From: Candidatus Heimdallarchaeota archaeon | Lineage (GTDB): Archaea > Asgardarchaeota > Heimdallarchaeia > JABLTI01 | Length of the DNA stretch: 15,597 nucleotides | Assembly: GCA_030602675.1 (NCBI GenBank) | Contig: JAUVZH010000023.1 | Coordinates: forward strand, 1-15,597 | Direction: 5' to 3' | In this document: one piece after another, positions 14,829-15,597 of the stretch | Position numbering within the stretch: the first letter of the stretch is position 1 | How the letters are laid out: the number at the start of each line of letters is the position of its first letter | Position numbers and translations under genes: made by a program | Notes under the pieces: generated by a model | Told to the model about the DNA's origin: nothing | Seen by the model: only the letters and a program-made list of their open reading frames with translations | Database searches by the model: none

Positions 14829-14851
14829 TGACATTCCGAAAAGGAATGTCA
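14829..14851. repeat. Isolated perfect 9-bp inverted repeat
   Basis: TGACATTCC (14829-14837) and GGAATGTCA (14843-14851) flank the loop GAAAA. It is not next to any gene end and no T-tract follows, so a terminator role is unlikely. It may be part of a structured RNA or a protein-binding site. Confidence 0.5.
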
Positions 14852-15006
14852 CTGCAGATATAAATTAACCCTTTATAAGGGAACAATTTACAGTTTAATA
14901 CTTTGAATCAATATTAAAAGGCGTTCTGGAAAATCTATACTAAGTATCTAGTAAATTTACCCGCAAGTATTTGCATAAAAAATCTAAAAAGTAAAAATAA
15001 AGAATA

Positions 15007-15032
15007 AAGTATTTTCAAAATAGAAAATACTT
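15007..15032 (-). terminator. Hairpin terminator of the membrane-protein gene
   Basis: AAGTATTTTC (15007-15016) pairs over 10 bp with GAAAATACTT (15023-15032), loop AAAATA, starting 5 bases past the stop of the minus-strand gene. On that strand it is followed by TATTCTTTATTTTTAC, a T-rich tail. Confidence 0.65.
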
Positions 15033-15036
15033 AGTT

Positions 15037-15591
15037 TTATTCCATTGGTTTTTCTTCTTTTTGTTTTGAACTTTCAGGTTGTGTACCAACTAATGTTAAG
15101 TTCCATACAAGAATCAGAAGTATACTTAAAATGAATGTTCCAGATACAATTAGAGCAAACATGAATATATTTCCAACTTTCTCAAAGAAAGCTTGATACG
15201 TTATTTGCTTAGCCAGCATACCCCAGATAACAGGGAAATAAATAATTGGTACTAATAATGAAATAATGCTGTGTGTGTAGCTTAATTTTTGTATATATTT
15301 GAATGCAAGGAAATGAATACCTACAACAAGTATTGCTGCTACTAAGAACAACATAATATCAGCACCCATTGAAAAGAAGGTTTCAAAATCACCATATTGT
15401 GGGTACAAAGTACCTGAAATATTGTATGTATGTCCTGCATGTATAGGCCAATCATGCATTGCTGGCCAAATCATTGTATAATGAACCAATGAATTTACTG
15501 CTGTTAAAGCTAAAGCAGATCCCAACAATAATAGTAATCGTAAAAAGTTCATTTTTTCACGTTCTTCGCTCAAAAAAGAACCAAAAATCAT
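15037..15591 (-). CDS. Multi-pass membrane protein of unknown function (possibly 5' truncated)
   Basis: I do not recognise this 184-residue protein. It shows four hydrophobic helices: 'FLRLLLLLGSALALTAVNSLV', then after an extracytoplasmic-looking loop rich in H, W, P and Y ('WPAMHDWPIHAGHTYNISG'), 'ADIMLFLVAAILVVGIHFLAF', 'SIISLLVPIIYFPVIWGML', and 'IFMFALIVSGTFILSILLILV'. It ends in a charged tail ('QPESSKQKEEKPME'). The ATG at 15591 is in a frame still open at the window edge, so the protein may begin further upstream. The internal ATG at 15550-15552 has GTGA 5 nt upstream and starts right before the first helix, and is my preferred start on local evidence. The His/Tyr/Trp-rich loop could bind a ligand or metal, but that is only a suggestion. 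Confidence 0.6.
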   Translation of the reverse strand: MIFGSFLSEEREKMNFLRLLLLLGSALALTAVNSLVHYTMIWPAMHDWPIHAGHTYNISGTLYPQYGDFETFFSMGADIMLFLVAAILVVGIHFLAFKYIQKLSYTHSIISLLVPIIYFPVIWGMLAKQITYQAFFEKVGNIFMFALIVSGTFILSILLILVWNLTLVGTQPESSKQKEEKPME

Positions 15592-15597
15592 CTCAGC

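Larger units (their letters stand above)
14636..15036. other. Gene-poor 400-base interval with strong hairpins
   Basis: No convincing gene is seen. It contains a 9-bp terminator-like hairpin (14667-14689), a second perfect 9-bp hairpin (14829-14851), the small palindrome CCCTTTATAAGGG (14869-14881), and a third hairpin at 15007-15032 serving the minus-strand gene. GGAGG-type motifs lie at about 14728-14736 and 14800-14809; the latter directly precedes a 17-codon frame (ATG 14810 to TAA 14863) too short to support. An unannotated small RNA is possible. I recognise no tRNA, RNase P or SRP RNA features. Confidence 0.5.

Noticed and set aside
14810..14863. 17-codon micro-ORF behind a GGAGG motif
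   Set aside because: Too short to support without conservation; the frame mostly covers a hairpin. Kept only as part of the finding on the gap.
1..15597. CRISPR array, transposon, integrase or defence system
   Set aside because: No regularly spaced direct repeats, no terminal inverted repeats around any gene, and no gene with nuclease, transposase or recombinase motifs.

Overview
This is a strongly AT-rich window that reads as archaeal. The main reasons are a cupin-type (archaeal) phosphoglucose isomerase, an Lrp/AsnC regulator fragment, and many promoters with a TATA-like box about 20-30 nt before the start codon, implying leaderless or very short-leader mRNAs. A few genes carry short GAGG/AGGAG/GTGA ribosome-binding sites, and one uses a TTG start. 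An Asgard-type or related mesophilic archaeon from a metagenome assembly is plausible, but nothing here proves the lineage.

Left part (1-3994): the tail of an Lrp/AsnC-family regulator converges on an M20 metallopeptidase/deacylase. Next comes a minus-strand unit of an alpha/beta-hydrolase-fold protein followed by an MFS transporter. The transporter is split by a one-base frameshift near 2622-2630.

Middle (4178-8598): an FAD-dependent glycerol-3-phosphate dehydrogenase is followed by two tandem, closely related metal-dependent amidohydrolases of the COG1228 type. A bidirectional hairpin terminator separates them from the convergent genes on the right.

Right part (8599-15597): two tandem paralogues of a Na+/Ca2+-exchanger-like membrane protein lie on the minus strand. 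Divergent from them are the cupin phosphoglucose isomerase, an orphan OppD/DppD-type ABC ATPase and a PHP-domain phosphoesterase. The PHP gene is broken by two frameshifts of opposite sign. A roughly 400-base gap with two strong perfect hairpins follows, then an unrecognised multi-pass membrane protein at the edge.

Functionally this is mostly housekeeping central carbon metabolism (glycerol-3-phosphate, glucose-6-phosphate), amide/peptide hydrolysis and transport. It is not a defence or mobile island: I see no CRISPR array, transposase, integrase, tRNA or rRNA. The points most worth a second look are the two back-to-back tandem duplications, the exchanger pair with an eroded alpha-1 motif, a shared AACAT/ATGTT dyad at three promoters, a hydrolase with a Cys nucleophile and no visible catalytic His, and the cluster of single-base frameshifts. 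I did not find a convincing new multi-gene system.
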